DNA of 64,000 nt from Paenibacillus auburnensis. Its GTDB lineage: Bacteria > Bacillota > Bacilli > Paenibacillales > Paenibacillaceae. Both the position numbers and the translations under genes were made by a program. Where the stretch lies: positions 181,980-245,979 of the forward strand of contig NZ_CAKMMG010000009.1 of NCBI RefSeq assembly GCF_927798115.1, given 5' to 3'. The notes beneath the pieces were generated by a model. The model was not told where the DNA came from. It saw only the letters and a list, made by a program, of their open reading frames with translations, and searched no databases. Of the stretch, positions 33,520-42,899 are shown in pieces (positions within the stretch are counted from its first letter, which is position 1; the number at the start of each line of letters is the position of its first letter).

Positions 33520-36171
33520 ATGGATTTCAATAAATTAACGCAAAAGCTGCAGGAAGCCGTCGCCGCGGCACAGTCGCTGGCTGCGGCAGGCGGCCATCAG
33601 GAGATTGAACATCTCCATCTGCTGAAGGCCCTTCTTCAGCAGCATGAAGGTCTGCTGCCGCGCCTGCTGCAGAAGATGAACATTCCCGCAGCCGAGCTGC
33701 TGCGCGGCACGGAGGAATTGCTGCAGCGGAAGCCGAGTGTCAGCGGATCGGGTGCAGGTACGATGCGGCGCTACGCCGCGGCATCGCTGCTGGAGGTGCT
33801 GGATCAGGCAGAGAAGGAAGCGGCCGCGATGCAAGATGAGTTCGTGGCCGTGGAGCACGCCGTACTGGCGATGGTGTCCGATACCGGCAGCGCGAACCGC
33901 GAGCTGCGCGGTTTGTTCACCAGCCGCGGCGTGACCCGCGACAAGCTGCTGGAGGTGCTGGCGGACATCCGCGGCCATCAGCGGGTGACTAGCCGGGAGC
34001 CGGAAGCCACCTATGAGGTGCTGGAGAAGTACGGCCGGGATCTGGTGGCCGAAGTGCGGGCCGGCAAGATTGACCCCGTCATCGGGCGCGACGGGGAGAT
34101 CCGCCGGGTGATCCGCATCCTCTCCCGCAAGACGAAGAATAACCCGGTGCTGATCGGAGAACCCGGCGTCGGGAAGACAGCGATTGTCGAAGGCCTTGCC
34201 CACCGGATTGTCCGCAGGGACGTGCCGGAGGGGCTGAAGGATAAGACGATCTTCTCACTGGATATGAGCGCTCTGGTCGCCGGGGCCAAATACCGCGGGG
34301 AATTCGAGGAGCGGCTGCAGGCCGTACTGAAGGAGATCCGCGAGAGCAACGGCCGGATCATCCTCTTCATCGATGAGTTGCACACGATTGTCGGAGCGGG
34401 TAAAACTGAAGGCGCGATGGATGCCGGTAATATGCTGAAGCCGATGCTGGCCCGCGGCGAATTGCACTGTATCGGAGCGACAACGCTGGATGAATACCGC
34501 AAATACATTGAGAAGGACCCCGCGCTGGAGCGCCGCTTCCAGCAGGTGCTGGTCAGCGAGCCGGATGTCGAGGACACGATTTCGATTCTGCGCGGCTTGA
34601 AGGAGCGGTTCGAGGTGCATCATGGGGTTAAAATCCATGACAGTGCACTGGTTGCTGCGGGCGTGTTATCCAACCGCTATATCACCGACCGCTTCCTGCC
34701 GGATAAGGCAATTGATCTGGTCGATGAAGCCTGTGCGATGATCCGTACCGAGATTGACTCCATGCCGGGCGAGATGGATGAGGTTACCCGCCGCCTGATG
34801 CAGATGGAGATTGAAGAAGCTGCGCTGAAGAAGGAAACGGACGATGCGAGCGCCCGCCGTCTGGAGAATCTGCAGCGGGAGCTGGCCGACCTCAAGGAAA
34901 GGCATCTGGGCATGACGGCCCGCTGGGAGAAGGAAAAGTCAGCGATTCAGGGCATCCGCGACCTGAAAAAAAGACTGGAGCAGGCCCGTAAAGACCTGGT
35001 TGACGCGCAGGAGGTCTATGACCTGAATAAGTCGGCGGAGCTGAGCTACGGGATCATTCCCGAGCTGGAGAAGCAGGTTAAGGTTGCTGAGGAAGCGGCC
35101 CAGCAGGATCAGGAGAGCCGGCTGCTGCGCGAGGCCGTGACTGAAGAGGAGATCGCCGATATCGTGTCCCGCTGGACCGGTGTTCCGGTCAGCAGACTGG
35201 TGGAAGGCGAGCGGGATAAGCTGCTGCGGCTGGAGGAGACGCTGCATGAGCGGGTAGTCGGCCAGGAGGAGGCCGTGTCGCTGGTGGCCGACGCCGTGCT
35301 GCGAGCCCGTGCCGGAATCAAGGACCCGAACCGTCCGATCGGTTCGTTCCTGTTCCTCGGGCCGACTGGTGTCGGCAAGACGGAGCTGGCCAAAGCGCTG
35401 GCCGTCTCGCTGTTCGACCGGGAAGACGGAATGATCCGCATCGACATGTCGGAGTACATGGAGAAGCACAGCGTCTCCCGTCTGGTTGGTGCGCCTCCGG
35501 GATATATCGGCTATGAGGAAGGCGGCCAGCTTACTGAGGCAGTCCGCCGCCAGCCGTACACTGTTGTGCTGCTGGACGAAGTGGAGAAGGCGCACCCCGA
35601 TGTCTTCAACATCCTGCTGCAGCTGCTGGATGACGGGCGGCTGACCGATTCCCAGGGCCGGATCGTGGATTTCAAGAACACGATTGTTATTATGACTTCT
35701 AATATCGGCTCGCCGCATCTCATCCAGGGTACGGATGATAACGGGGAGCTGACGCAGGCGGTCAAAGACCGGGTGATGAAGGAGCTGAGCGGCCATTTCC
35801 GCCCAGAGTTCCTGAACCGGGTAGATGATATTGTGATGTTCAAGCCGCTGACACTGGGTGAAATCGGGCAGATCGTCGTCAAATTAGCAGATGGTTTACG
35901 TACACGGCTGGCTGAACGGGGCATCGGCCTTACGCTGAGCGAAGCGGCGGTGCGGTTCATTGCCCAGGAGGGCTTCGATCCGGTCTACGGGGCGAGACCG
36001 CTGAAACGCTTCATCCAGCGGAGCCTGGAGACCCCTGTTGCACGGGCACTGATCGCCGGGGAAGCGGAGGAAGGCTCAATTCTGGCGGTTGATGAGGCGG
36101 ACGGCCGGCTGAATGTAGCCATCCGGCGGCCGGAGGCAGCGGGAATAACAGGAGCGGCGGGCAAGGCGTAA
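33520..36171 (+). CDS. clpB: Disaggregase ClpB
   Basis: An 883-residue AAA+ unfoldase that works with DnaK to extract proteins from aggregates. The N-domain (1-145) is followed by AAA1 with GEPGVGKTA and FIDELHTIVGAG, a coiled-coil middle domain (about 405-525, from EEAALKKETDDASARRLENL onward), and AAA2 with GPTGVGKTE and LLDEVEKAHPDVFN. There is no ClpC-type UVR domain or IGF loop for ClpP, which supports ClpB. ATG 33520 gives the usual MDFNKLTQKLQEA start and has AGGAAAGG upstream; an in-frame GTG lies four codons earlier. Heat regulation is inferred from the CtsR-controlled hsp20 upstream. Confidence 0.95.
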   Translation: MDFNKLTQKLQEAVAAAQSLAAAGGHQEIEHLHLLKALLQQHEGLLPRLLQKMNIPAAELLRGTEELLQRKPSVSGSGAGTMRRYAAASLLEVLDQAEKEAAAMQDEFVAVEHAVLAMVSDTGSANRELRGLFTSRGVTRDKLLEVLADIRGHQRVTSREPEATYEVLEKYGRDLVAEVRAGKIDPVIGRDGEIRRVIRILSRKTKNNPVLIGEPGVGKTAIVEGLAHRIVRRDVPEGLKDKTIFSLDMSALVAGAKYRGEFEERLQAVLKEIRESNGRIILFIDELHTIVGAGKTEGAMDAGNMLKPMLARGELHCIGATTLDEYRKYIEKDPALERRFQQVLVSEPDVEDTISILRGLKERFEVHHGVKIHDSALVAAGVLSNRYITDRFLPDKAIDLVDEACAMIRTEIDSMPGEMDEVTRRLMQMEIEEAALKKETDDASARRLENLQRELADLKERHLGMTARWEKEKSAIQGIRDLKKRLEQARKDLVDAQEVYDLNKSAELSYGIIPELEKQVKVAEEAAQQDQESRLLREAVTEEEIADIVSRWTGVPVSRLVEGERDKLLRLEETLHERVVGQEEAVSLVADAVLRARAGIKDPNRPIGSFLFLGPTGVGKTELAKALAVSLFDREDGMIRIDMSEYMEKHSVSRLVGAPPGYIGYEEGGQLTEAVRRQPYTVVLLDEVEKAHPDVFNILLQLLDDGRLTDSQGRIVDFKNTIVIMTSNIGSPHLIQGTDDNGELTQAVKDRVMKELSGHFRPEFLNRVDDIVMFKPLTLGEIGQIVVKLADGLRTRLAERGIGLTLSEAAVRFIAQEGFDPVYGARPLKRFIQRSLETPVARALIAGEAEEGSILAVDEADGRLNVAIRRPEAAGITGAAGKA

Positions 36172-36331
36172 GCCTGCTGCTTGCGGCTCGCAGGAAGGCA
36201 GAAGGTTACGAAGCCGCGCGGGTCACAGTGCGGTCTACTGCCAGTCTGCTGCTATTCCGCTGTGAGATAAATCCAACTCAACCCACTTCAACACGATACA
36301 ATGAAATTTAACCATACGAATAAGCAAATAG

Positions 36332-36835
36332 CTGTACTTCATACAGTTACACGCACCGCAGTTCTTATACCGCTGGTGTAACTGTATTTAGTGCAGTTAT
36401 TTTTATACTCTTCAGCCGAAAGTGCCGCTTAGGGGATTTTTAATTGCACCGAATACAGCTATAAGCCGAACAGGGTGTTTTTAGCGCGAAATAGCTGTAC
36501 AGAGTGCAATTAGAGTAACATTGATCCTCACTTGAACCAATTACTCCATAGTGAAGGTGAGGCGCTTCTTTGATTTTGCCGGTTGAACTGCGATCTGCCT
36601 ATGTGTGCTCAGCGATGCCAATTGTGCGAAGGATGGATAAGAATAACAGGTGATCTATTGTAAATTCTGCAGCAGATTTACGGCAAATGGCCGAATAGGG
36701 GCCTTCTATTGCACTCCGTACAACAGAATTCGCTGATTCGCGGAATAGTGGTGTTCCGGCCACAATCTACTGCACCAAATGCAGCAGAAAGCTATTTTAC
36801 GCCATTTTACGGCGGATCTGTTGTACAAAATACAA
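36332..36835. repeat. Seven dispersed copies of the palindrome YTGYA-N5-TRCAR
   Basis: The 790-nt gap after clpB has no gene. It carries 15-mers at 36332-36346, 36382-36396, 36444-36458, 36495-36509, 36709-36723, 36770-36784 and 36821-36835. Each has a 5-nt arm (CTGTA, TTGCA, CTGCA or TTGTA), exactly 5 nt of spacer and the complementary arm, allowing G.T pairs. Several lie in short AT-rich repeats of the form TTGTACAAAATACAA. The stretch 36510-36708 holds no copy and nothing else I can name. Confidence 0.7.
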
Positions 36836-36864
36836 TCGTCTGGTGACCATACAAAAGCTGATAA

Positions 36865-36899
36865 TCAAACAAAAGCTGACGGGCAAACCGCCCGTCAGC
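36865..36899 (-). terminator. Terminator of the MFS transporter gene
   Basis: GCTGACGGGC (36875-36884) pairs with GCCCGTCAGC (36890-36899). On the minus strand it is followed by TTTTGTTT. It lies 67 nt past the MFS stop codon. Confidence 0.8.
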
Positions 36900-36965
36900 C
36901 TTAAATTTCAAAAGGTTAGTTTTTCAATACAGTAGCAGCGGCGAAGGCAGCCGCGCTTCCCGTCC

Positions 36966-38225
36966 CTACAGCAGCTCGCCCTTCTTCTGCAAGTTACGGT
37001 ACAGCAGATAAGCGAAGGCTGAACAGAGCAGGGCGCACAGGCCGATGAAGCCGTAGCCCGCCTGCAGTCCGCGAAGCAGCCCGGCACCTTCCTCGGCACC
37101 GGAGGAGAATAGCTGCTTGATCCCCTCGGTGATCGCACCGATGAAGTAGTTGCCCAGCACACTGGCTACGCCCATCAGGGTGACGATGAAGGTAATCGCC
37201 GTATCGCTGCCCTGGCGGTACCGGTCGGCGATCAGTGCCATAATGGTCGGGTAAACCGGCGCGATGCCGACACCGGCTATGGCGAACAGAACAGCACCGG
37301 ATTCCCCGAGCAGGATGGCGGCGAACGTGCACAGCCCCGAGAAGGCGGAGAAAAGGATCAGCGAGAGGGCGAAGCCGATTTTGTCAGTCACAGGGCCGAG
37401 AATGAGCCGGGCCAGCGTGAAGCAGAGGAAAAAGGCGGACAGCATACCCGCAGCAGAGGCCGAACGCCAGCCGTAGGCTTTTTCCAGAAAGTTAACCAGC
37501 CAGCCGCCGACCGCCAGCTCCGAAATGACGCCGAAGGAAAGGACAGCGACCAGCAGCCAGATCACCGGATCACGGGAGATGGACGATAGGGGAATACGAT
37601 CCTCCGTCAGCGTGGCATCGCCCGGGAATTTGCCGAGAAAGGCCGGAATCATCGGGAGGACGGATAACATGAGAATAATCAGATAGACGCCCCGCCAATC
37701 CAGCAAATGACCAAATATCGTGACGGTCATCAGCCCGGAAGAAATCAGCGGTGCGACGGTAGAGCTAAGGCCATAGAAAAAATGGGACAGATTCATCATC
37801 GTGCCGGTATTTTTCACGAAAATTCGCGCGCCGAGCACCGCCAGGCCAATCTCCAGCATCCCGTTGCCGATATACATCAGGAAAAAAGAGCTCGATAGCG
37901 CAGGGTAGCTATGCGACAGGAAGATGAACACGCCGGATACAGCCATTGAGCCGAAGGCGAGCAGGCTTACCGCCTTGATACCGATTTTACGGATTAAAAG
38001 TGCAGTGAAGGTGCAGGCCAGCAGATAACCGAGCGAGTTCAGCGACAGCAGCGTCCCGAGCTGCATTTCATCCAGCCGGAAATCGCTCTGGATACGCGGA
38101 ATGGCGGGCCCTTTGATATTTTCAGAAAAGCCGAAAATCAGAAAGCCGACAAATACGGTCAGCAGCTGCAGAATATAGTTGCGTTTGGATGATGATGCCG
38201 GTGTTGGACGGATGTCAGCCTTCAA
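36966..38225 (-). CDS. MFS transporter (FucP/sugar-type)
   Basis: A 419-residue major facilitator superfamily protein with about 12 membrane segments. The first is YILQLLTVFVGFLIFGFSENIKGPAIPRIQ, followed by MQLGTLLSLNSLGYLLACTFTALLIRKIG, and the loop 2-3 region then carries the basic signature. The GLSSTVAPLISSGL and GVGIAPVYPTIMALIADRYRQG segments resemble the FucP/glucose-galactose and fucose symporter group. The substrate is unknown. The start ATG 38225 has a GGAGG site about 6 nt upstream. It stands alone, transcribed in the same direction as the glycosyltransferase gene upstream. Confidence 0.85.
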   Translation of the reverse strand: MKADIRPTPASSSKRNYILQLLTVFVGFLIFGFSENIKGPAIPRIQSDFRLDEMQLGTLLSLNSLGYLLACTFTALLIRKIGIKAVSLLAFGSMAVSGVFIFLSHSYPALSSSFFLMYIGNGMLEIGLAVLGARIFVKNTGTMMNLSHFFYGLSSTVAPLISSGLMTVTIFGHLLDWRGVYLIILMLSVLPMIPAFLGKFPGDATLTEDRIPLSSISRDPVIWLLVAVLSFGVISELAVGGWLVNFLEKAYGWRSASAAGMLSAFFLCFTLARLILGPVTDKIGFALSLILFSAFSGLCTFAAILLGESGAVLFAIAGVGIAPVYPTIMALIADRYRQGSDTAITFIVTLMGVASVLGNYFIGAITEGIKQLFSSGAEEGAGLLRGLQAGYGFIGLCALLCSAFAYLLYRNLQKKGELL

Positions 38226-38295
38226 GATGTACCTCCTGGATTATGAAATCACTGGGTTTGGTGCCCAAACCACATGAGGTCCATTATATCACCGT

Positions 38296-40008
38296 TCACT
38301 CTGTCCAAGGAACCAGTTTGGGGTGCTGGTCGAGAATCGACTGATATTGCTCCTTCCATCCATAGACGCCGTCGGGGTCCAGCTGCATATAGCGTCTATA
38401 TTTATCGAGCCGGTATTCCGGCCGGGACCATCCGAGATGCTTAAGCCGCAGATTGCTGAGCTGATGGGGCAATTCAAAAATATTCTCCGGAAGCCGTCCG
38501 CAGTGCTGCGGTGAGTCATTCCAGACATAGGGGAAATCCTCCCGGTAGCGGAGCAGGAACGGACGGTAGCTCTGATGGGAGCGCCAGTACATGTCTTCGC
38601 GGTAATGATGGTCGTCCCAGAAATCGTACAGCCGGAAGCAGAACAGGTCACAGTTGTCCTCCTGCAGCAGAATCTCAATATCCTCGGCGAACCGTGTCTC
38701 GAACATTTCATCCGCATCCAGGCTCAGAATCCACTCGGGGTTTGTTTTGACGACCTCTTCCCACTGCTGCTTGCGTAGCTCGGCTTCATTGCAGAACCTG
38801 GAGACGGTATTGTGCACAAGGTGAAGCGGGATACCCTGTAGAACTTCCCGGCATATGTCCGCAGTGTCATCGGTGCTGCCATCATCGATAATGACAGCTT
38901 CGTCAATGTATTTGCGGTGCTCCTGCAGTACTGTCCGCAGGAAGCGGGGAGCCTCGTTCTTGACGGCCATCATCAGCGTGAGCTTGGGCCGCTTTGCTGC
39001 CGCAGACGAAGCGGCTGTCTTAGCGGCATCAGTGGACTTCTCCGTCTGGGACAGCGGATCTTTATGAAGGCGGTTCTCCGCTTCCGCCGCCGACCACATG
39101 ACGGAAGCAGGCTCCGGATCCGGCCGGTGCTGCGGTTCTGCCGTTACCCCGGCCTTGTCTGCCGTCTCGGACTCAGATCCGCCCGCCGTCACTTCTGCGG
39201 TTGTAAGCCGGATGTAGTCTGGGACCTTGGCCAGGTCGCTGTCCCGGTACAGATGCAGGGCCGGATAATGAGTATCCACATGGAGCGGAATGCCAAGGGC
39301 AGCGGCGCGGATGCAGAAATGGCGGTCTTCTCCCCAGTAGGAAATATTCGGGATCCGGTCATAGCTGACGCCTGACTCGATGGCCCGGCGGCTGATCAGG
39401 GTACATGCCCCGAGGCCGCCTACTTCATAAATTCCCGGCTGCTGGAGCCTGGACAGGAATAGCTGGAATCTGCGGTTGATCTCCTCCGGATCTACCTTTT
39501 CCCCGGGGAGAATCTCCCACTGGTTGTATTCATCATGCATCCAGACCTGCGGCTGCAGTAAGGTGCCGGGCTGCCACTGGGTCCAGAATATCTCTGAAAT
39601 GATATCCTTCTCCGTCCGGATCAGATGAAGCAGCGTATCAGGATGGAGGATCAGATCGGAATCAATCAGGAACAGATGATCATAGCCGAAGGCCTCCGCC
39701 CGGCGGATCATCAGATTTTTGAAGCCGGCCACTTTCCAGACCAGGTCGGAATTCCAGAAATGAGTGTTATCATTGCGGATATACGCATCATGGAAGCCGG
39801 AGGACTGGTGGAAGACCTCACTGCCGTCCGGGTCGAAATGCCGTAGCAGCTCACTTGCGGCATCATCCTCATTGTCATCGATAAAATAGAAGTCCAGCGT
39901 CACTCCTTCACGCCGCAGGCGCAGCAGTGAATTTAGGAACTCTTGCAGGATTTGCGGTTTTTGGTGAATCGGGCTGCCAACCAGCACCCGGGTCTTAGTC
40001 TCGCTCAT
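38296..40008 (-). CDS. Two-domain glycosyltransferase
   Basis: A 570-residue protein with two nucleotide-sugar-transferase-like halves. The N-terminal half (about 1-250) has VLVGSPIHQKPQILQEFLNSL and HLFLIDSDLIL (DxD metal site). An Ala/Thr/Glu-rich linker (about 270-340) separates it from a classical GT2 domain (LTLMMAVKNEAPRFLRTVL, VIIDDGSTDDTADIC, ILSLDADEMF). A long C-terminal tail with HHYREDMYWRSHQSYRPFLLR follows. ATG 40008 has GGAGGG 9 nt upstream. It probably glycosylates a surface or spore polymer or glycoprotein; the acceptor is unknown. The fusion could allow two successive sugar additions. Confidence 0.85.
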   Translation of the reverse strand: MSETKTRVLVGSPIHQKPQILQEFLNSLLRLRREGVTLDFYFIDDNEDDAASELLRHFDPDGSEVFHQSSGFHDAYIRNDNTHFWNSDLVWKVAGFKNLMIRRAEAFGYDHLFLIDSDLILHPDTLLHLIRTEKDIISEIFWTQWQPGTLLQPQVWMHDEYNQWEILPGEKVDPEEINRRFQLFLSRLQQPGIYEVGGLGACTLISRRAIESGVSYDRIPNISYWGEDRHFCIRAAALGIPLHVDTHYPALHLYRDSDLAKVPDYIRLTTAEVTAGGSESETADKAGVTAEPQHRPDPEPASVMWSAAEAENRLHKDPLSQTEKSTDAAKTAASSAAAKRPKLTLMMAVKNEAPRFLRTVLQEHRKYIDEAVIIDDGSTDDTADICREVLQGIPLHLVHNTVSRFCNEAELRKQQWEEVVKTNPEWILSLDADEMFETRFAEDIEILLQEDNCDLFCFRLYDFWDDHHYREDMYWRSHQSYRPFLLRYREDFPYVWNDSPQHCGRLPENIFELPHQLSNLRLKHLGWSRPEYRLDKYRRYMQLDPDGVYGWKEQYQSILDQHPKLVPWTE

Positions 40009-40168
40009 AGCCGAACCCTCCTGAATAGGGTTATCATGGTATAGAACATCTCCTTGCATTCACAAATAGATGATATGAACTATATATATTCAATATATTT
40101 AGAGACGTACGGGACTAACCCTAATTTTGTTAATTTCCTTTGAGTTACAGATTTGAAAAAATCATTCA

Positions 40169-40197
40169 TTGTAATTCCGAGTATTCCGATATATAAT
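40169..40197 (+). promoter_or_regulatory. Sigma-A promoter of the peptide-transport operon
   Basis: TTGTAA (40169-40174), a 17-nt spacer and TATAAT (40192-40197), 47 nt before the start codon of the binding protein. Confidence 0.65.
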
Positions 40198-40243
40198 TCA
40201 AAAACAACGAGTGAGTTTGCTCATAGACATGGAGGAGATAGAG

Positions 40244-41860
40244 ATGAGAAGAGGGCTATCTGGGGTTGTCGCTTTAATATTGTTAACATTTATGATCAGT
40301 GCATGCTCCGGGGGGAACAACAACGCAGCATCGACTAATACAAGTGCTTCGCCAGCTGCTACGGAAGCAGCTGCCAGCACAGAGCCGAAAGACGGCGGCA
40401 GCCTGATTATCGGAGTCGCCTCCGATCCGCAGGTGCTTAATCCGAACTACGCGGGTGACCGAATCAGCCTGACGATTGACCAGGCACTCTACGCACCGCT
40501 GTTCCAAGTGAACAATGGTAAGAAAACATTCTATCTGGCAGAGAGCCTCACGCCTTCGGCCGACAATCTTACCTACACACTGAAGCTTAAAGACGGCCTG
40601 ACCTGGCATGATGGGGAGAAGCTGACTGCCGATGACGTCGTGTTCACGATCGACAGCATTTTGGATGAGAAGCAGAACAGCTTCCTGCGTGCCAATTTCC
40701 TGATTAACGACAAGCCGATCACGGCTACTAAGGTGGATGATCTGACTGTAGAATTCAAGCTTCCGCAGGTCAGCCCGGCTTTCGAGGCTACGCTGGTGCA
40801 GGTCTTCCCGATTCCGAAGCATATCTTTGAGAATGAAGCCGACATTGAGAAGAGCACCAAGAATGCTGCTCCTGTAGGGTCCGGTCCATTCAAATTCAAA
40901 GAATACAAAGCAGGCGAGTATCTGACTCTGGAAAGATTCGATAACTACTTCGGCGGCAAGCCGCACCTGGATTCGGTAACCTACCGGATTGCCAAGGATG
41001 CCAATGCTGCTAACCTTGCCCTGCAGAACGGCGAGATCAATGTGCAGTACCTGGATCCGAAGGATGTAGCGACAATTCAGGCTACGAACAACTTCGAAAT
41101 CCTGCCTTACAGCGAAGGCCGCCTGGCTTATCTGATGTTCAATGCGAACAGCGATACCGGCGCCCTGGCTAAAAAAGAAGTCCGTCAAGCCCTGTCCCTG
41201 GCCCTCAGCCGTGATGAGCTGATCCAGACGGCGTACACATCCAGTGAATATGCAGATCCGGCGAAGTCTTTCCTGACTCCTGATGCCTTGTATTTCACGA
41301 ATGATGTAACTACTTTTGACAATGACGCTGCTAAAGCGAAGGAACTGCTGGCATCCGCCGGAGAGAGCAACTTGAAACTGAGATACATTGTACAGAGCGG
41401 TAACAAAGCACAGGAAGCGATCTCCCTGTATGTGCAGCAGAAGCTGAAAGAAATCGGCGTTGAAGTGGAACTGCAGAACATGGATTCCTCCGCTTGGGTA
41501 CAGAAATTCATTGATCTGAAAGCTACTGACTTTGAGCTGGCATTGACCGGTTATATCATGGGCTATGATCCGGATGCTTACCGTATCCTCTTCACTACAA
41601 ACAGCTCTTCTAACTATTCACATTATTCCAACGCTGAGGTTGATAAGCTGATGAATGAAGGCGCAGGCGAAGCGGATCCTGCAAAACGCGGTGAAATCTA
41701 CAAGCAGGTCCAGGAAATTATCGCTGGAGATGCACCAATCTATCCTATCGCTTATACTAAAACTGTCGTAGCTGTCTCCAAAAACTACGGCGGCATTGAT
41801 GAAGCTGTTCTGAAGCCTGTCGTTATTTTTGAAGACTTGTCGAAGATCTACCAGAAATAA
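40244..41860 (+). CDS. Oligopeptide/dipeptide ABC transporter substrate-binding lipoprotein
   Basis: A 538-residue SBP_bac_5 family lipoprotein. The signal is LSGVVALILLTFMISAC, with the lipobox Cys near residue 23. A Ser/Thr/Ala-rich linker follows. The family signature is SLTPSADNLTYTLKLKDGLTWHDGEKLTADDVVFTID. It captures peptides, or possibly nickel or oligosaccharides, outside the cell and delivers them to the DppBC-type permease. ATG 40244 has GGAGGAGATAG just upstream, so the two in-frame ATGs before it are not used. It is followed by a terminator hairpin, which would keep the binding protein in excess over the membrane genes. Confidence 0.93.
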   Translation: MRRGLSGVVALILLTFMISACSGGNNNAASTNTSASPAATEAAASTEPKDGGSLIIGVASDPQVLNPNYAGDRISLTIDQALYAPLFQVNNGKKTFYLAESLTPSADNLTYTLKLKDGLTWHDGEKLTADDVVFTIDSILDEKQNSFLRANFLINDKPITATKVDDLTVEFKLPQVSPAFEATLVQVFPIPKHIFENEADIEKSTKNAAPVGSGPFKFKEYKAGEYLTLERFDNYFGGKPHLDSVTYRIAKDANAANLALQNGEINVQYLDPKDVATIQATNNFEILPYSEGRLAYLMFNANSDTGALAKKEVRQALSLALSRDELIQTAYTSSEYADPAKSFLTPDALYFTNDVTTFDNDAAKAKELLASAGESNLKLRYIVQSGNKAQEAISLYVQQKLKEIGVEVELQNMDSSAWVQKFIDLKATDFELALTGYIMGYDPDAYRILFTTNSSSNYSHYSNAEVDKLMNEGAGEADPAKRGEIYKQVQEIIAGDAPIYPIAYTKTVVAVSKNYGGIDEAVLKPVVIFEDLSKIYQK

Positions 41861-41885
41861 ACTACAGTAAAAAATAAGTACGGCG

Positions 41886-41917
41886 AAAAATAAGCTGGAC
41901 CTCCAGCTTATTTTTTT
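41886..41917 (+). terminator. Intra-operon terminator after the binding-protein gene
   Basis: AAATAAGCTGG-ACCT-CCAGCTTATTT followed by more T. It sits between the first and second genes of the transport operon and probably gives partial termination. Confidence 0.85.
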
Positions 41918-41944
41918 GCCCATCATGAGTCGGGAGAATCACGT

Positions 41945-42895
41945 ATGAGACAACTCATCGTCCGTAGATTGCTGCAAACCATACCGATGCTGTTCTTCGT
42001 GTCGGTGGTTTGCTTTGCAATGATTAAGCTGGCCCCGGGGGACCCGGTGCTGTCCTTCGTCACACCAAATATGCATGCCGAAGATATCGAGCGGATCCGT
42101 CATAATCTGGGACTGGATAAGCCGGCCTATATTCAATATTTCATCTGGATCAAAGAAATGGTACAGGGGAATTTCGGCTATTCCCTGGTCAATCACCAGC
42201 CTGTACTGGGGCAGATTCTAGAGCGCCTGCCAGCCACAGCTGGGCTAATGGGCAGTGCGATCCTGCTGGCTGTATTACTGGCCATTCCGCTGGGTCTGAT
42301 TGCCGGAGCGAACCGCAACCGCTGGCTGGATAAGCTGATCAATTTCATTTCTTACATCGGAATTTCCGTGCCGTTATTCTGGCTGGCAATCCTGCTGATG
42401 TATTTGTTCGCCATTAAGCTGCATCTGCTGCCGAGTATGGGCATGCGCACGATTGGGGTGGAATCGGCCGCCGATGTACTGAAGCATGGCATTCTGCCCT
42501 GCTCTGTGCTGGCTTTCGGTTTCCTGGCCAGTTATGTACGCTATATCCGTTCCAGCACCATCGGGCAGTTGAAGGAAGAATATGTGCAGATTCAATATGC
42601 GTTTGGCTCCCGGAAGTCAACGATTCTGTTCCGCCATGTGCTGAAGCATGTGCTGCTGCCGGTCATTACGCTGCTTGGCATGTCTATGGGCGATCTGGTG
42701 GCAGGCGCAATTGTGACGGAGACAGTCTTTAGCTGGCCGGGTATCGGATCACTGGGAATGACGGCGGTCCGGGGGATGGATTATCCGGTTATTATGGGAA
42801 TTACACTGTTCTCATCCCTGATGCTGATCATCGGTAATCTGGCCGCGGATATTCTCTACAGCTTCGTAGATCCGCGCATTAAATTAAAGGGGTGA
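41945..42895 (+). CDS. Peptide ABC transporter permease, DppB/OppB type
   Basis: A 316-residue permease. N-terminal MRQLIVRRLLQTIPMLFFVSVVCFAMIKLAPGDPV is characteristic of the DppB/OppB family. Six membrane segments follow, with the EAA loop around HVLKHVLLPVITLLGMSMGDLVAGAIVTETVFSWPGIG. It forms the transmembrane channel together with the next gene product, 4 nt downstream. GGGAGAATCACGT precedes the ATG. Confidence 0.93.
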   Translation: MRQLIVRRLLQTIPMLFFVSVVCFAMIKLAPGDPVLSFVTPNMHAEDIERIRHNLGLDKPAYIQYFIWIKEMVQGNFGYSLVNHQPVLGQILERLPATAGLMGSAILLAVLLAIPLGLIAGANRNRWLDKLINFISYIGISVPLFWLAILLMYLFAIKLHLLPSMGMRTIGVESAADVLKHGILPCSVLAFGFLASYVRYIRSSTIGQLKEEYVQIQYAFGSRKSTILFRHVLKHVLLPVITLLGMSMGDLVAGAIVTETVFSWPGIGSLGMTAVRGMDYPVIMGITLFSSLMLIIGNLAADILYSFVDPRIKLKG

Positions 42896-42899
42896 CCTC

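Noticed and set aside
36332..36835. CRISPR repeats
   Set aside because: Copies vary in arm sequence and spacing between copies ranges from about 35 to 200 nt; they are palindromic REP-like units.
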